DNA of 7,508 nt from Thermoproteota archaeon. GTDB taxonomy: Archaea; Thermoproteota; Methanomethylicia; Nezhaarchaeales; WYZ-LMO8. How positions within the stretch are numbered: the first letter of the stretch is position 1; the number at the start of each line of letters is the position of its first letter. Location: NCBI GenBank assembly GCA_011605835.1, contig JAAOZJ010000044.1, positions 1-7,508 on the forward strand. Direction: 5' to 3'. This document shows positions 6,275-7,508 of this stretch, piece by piece. Under the pieces are notes generated by a model. That model did no database searches. It was not told the origin of the DNA and was given only the letters and a program-made list of their open reading frames with translations. The position numbers and the translations under genes were made by a program.

Positions 6275-7508
6275 ATGGGCTTGGCGGAGTACTTTGAGTT
6301 ACAAAAGCAAGGGTCCTCGGTTAAGACCGAGGTCTTGGCTGGTGCCACGACGTTCTTGGCCATGGCATACATAATCCTAGTCAACCCGACCATACTCCAC
6401 GCACCCAACGCCGTGTGGGGTCAGGGAGGTATGCCCCTAGGCCCCGTCGTCATAGCCACGATAGTGAGCGCTGACGTAGCCACCATCCTAACGGACATAT
6501 ACGCCAAGAGGCCTTTCGCCATGGCCCCCTACATGGGCGAAAACGCCCTCTTCGCCTTCTCCATAATACCCCTGCTCATGAGCGTCGGCTACTCCGGGGA
6601 CGACCTCTGGAGGCTGGCGTTGGGCGCGGTGTTCTGGGGAAGGGGTCATCTTCCTGCTGGTCTCGGTGACTGGCGTGAGGACCATCATAGCTAGTGCGAT
6701 CCCGCCCCCTAGCCCTCAGCTGGGGGGTGGGGATAGGGCTTTTTCTGATGTTCATAGGGTTCGCTAACGCCGGCATAGCCGTGGCCGGCACGGGGGTTCC
6801 CGTTAAGGTCGGCAACTTGGCGAGTCCCAGGGTCTTAGTGGCCATAACTGGGACGGCTGTGACCTTAGCCCTTTACATCAAGAGGGTGCCAGGGTCCATA
6901 CTGCTTGGGATGTTAGTAACCATGGCCATAGCGGCTGTCGTCGAGGTCCCAGCCCTGCACCCAGAGGCTCAGCTGGGCTTCCCGAACTGGGGCGAGGTCT
7001 TCGGCAGGCTGGACGTCCTCGGAGCGCTTAGGGTCTCCCAGCTAATACCCATCATAGTGTTGCTGTTCTTAGTGGACATCTTCGATACTCTTGGGACCGT
7101 GGCAGGCCTAGCGGCCAAGGCTAGGTACACAGACGAGAAAGGTAGGGTCGTCGGCGTGGAGAGGGTGTTTCACGTGGATGCAGCAGCGACGATCTTCGGG
7201 GCCGTTTTCGGGACGAGCACTACTGGCACGTACATAGAGTCCGCGACGGGCATGGAGGTGGGCGGCAGGACCGGGCTCACAGCAGTGGTCACGGGGCTGC
7301 TTTTCATGCTTTGTCTGCCCTTAGTGCCCTTCATATCGATGCTGGACCTCGGGTTCCTCACGCTGGCTGGCGCTCCGGCGCTGATCGTAGTGGGCATCGT
7401 GATGCTAAGCGTGCTCAGCAGGATGAACTTGGAGGACCCCCTGCAGGTGATACCTCTAGCGATAACGGTGGGCTTCATGATCTTCACCTACAACATAACC
7501 CTAGGCAT
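6275..7508 (+). pseudogene. NCS2/AzgA-type purine permease, interrupted by two +1 frameshifts and cut by window edge
   Basis: Family members import purine bases such as adenine, guanine or hypoxanthine across the cytoplasmic membrane, usually by proton symport. Segment one starts at ATG 6275 (MGLAEYFELQ, then TEVLAGATTFLAMAYIILVN) and includes FAMAPYMGENALFAF at about 81-95, matching the family's PGMGLNA-type TM3 motif. An extra G in the run at 6636-6639 shifts the frame; uncorrected, reading stops at 6694. The next frame gives EGVIFLLVSVTGVRTIIASAI. A second extra base in 6705-6727 restores a long open frame to the edge: GVGIGLFLMFIGFANAGIAV, LLFLVDIFDTLGTVAGLA, and the TM10-loop signature FGTSTTGTYIESATGMEVGG followed by RTGLTAV. 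About 410 residues are visible of a usual 430-480. Gene callers would likely split it into 6260/6275-6694 and an ORF from ATG 6748. Both shifts lie in homopolymers and the rest is clean, so this may be a recent break or a sequencing error. Confidence 0.88.

Noticed and set aside
6632..6727. Programmed ribosomal frameshifting in the purine permease
   Set aside because: Two +1 shifts would be needed within 100 nt, with no recognisable slippery heptamer or stimulatory structure, and no known precedent in this family.

Overview
The window looks like chromosomal DNA of a thermophilic crenarchaeon (Thermoproteota). The main signs are a tungstopterin-type aldehyde:ferredoxin oxidoreductase, a decayed member of a DUF-like archaeal P-loop ATPase family that I know mainly from Thermoproteales and Sulfolobales, archaeal TATA-like boxes, frequent AGG/AGA arginine codons, and GTG or TTG start codons with GAGGTG-type ribosome binding sites. 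Genus cannot be decided from the sequence alone.

Layout. Positions 1-1083 (minus) hold the N-terminal ~60% of an aldehyde ferredoxin oxidoreductase that runs off the left edge. A short divergent promoter region (1084-1200) separates it from a saccharopine-dehydrogenase-like NAD(P) oxidoreductase (1201-2466, plus). A ~525-nt AT-rich gap follows, beginning with two adjacent tandem duplications and a T-rich terminator-like stretch and ending in the promoter of a 12-TM-type APC amino acid permease (2992-4386, plus). A ~700-nt gap with no convincing gene comes next. Then a heavily decayed minus-strand archaeal ATPase pseudogene (5093-6198) carries five frameshifts and four in-frame stops. Divergent from it, an NCS2/AzgA-type purine permease (6275 to beyond 7508, plus) is broken by two apparent +1 frameshifts within 100 nt.

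Functionally, the left half suggests amino acid uptake and oxidation: a permease, a Rossmann dehydrogenase of the saccharopine/lysine dehydrogenase superfamily, and a ferredoxin-linked aldehyde oxidase. The genes are not a tight operon, so this link is inference. The right half is a decaying segment: one old pseudogene beside a transporter that is either newly broken or mis-sequenced. I found no CRISPR array, insertion sequence, tRNA or rRNA, and no evidence for a wholly new system. The most informative feature is the mutational record in the ATPase pseudogene, where three of four in-frame stops fall where the family has tryptophan.
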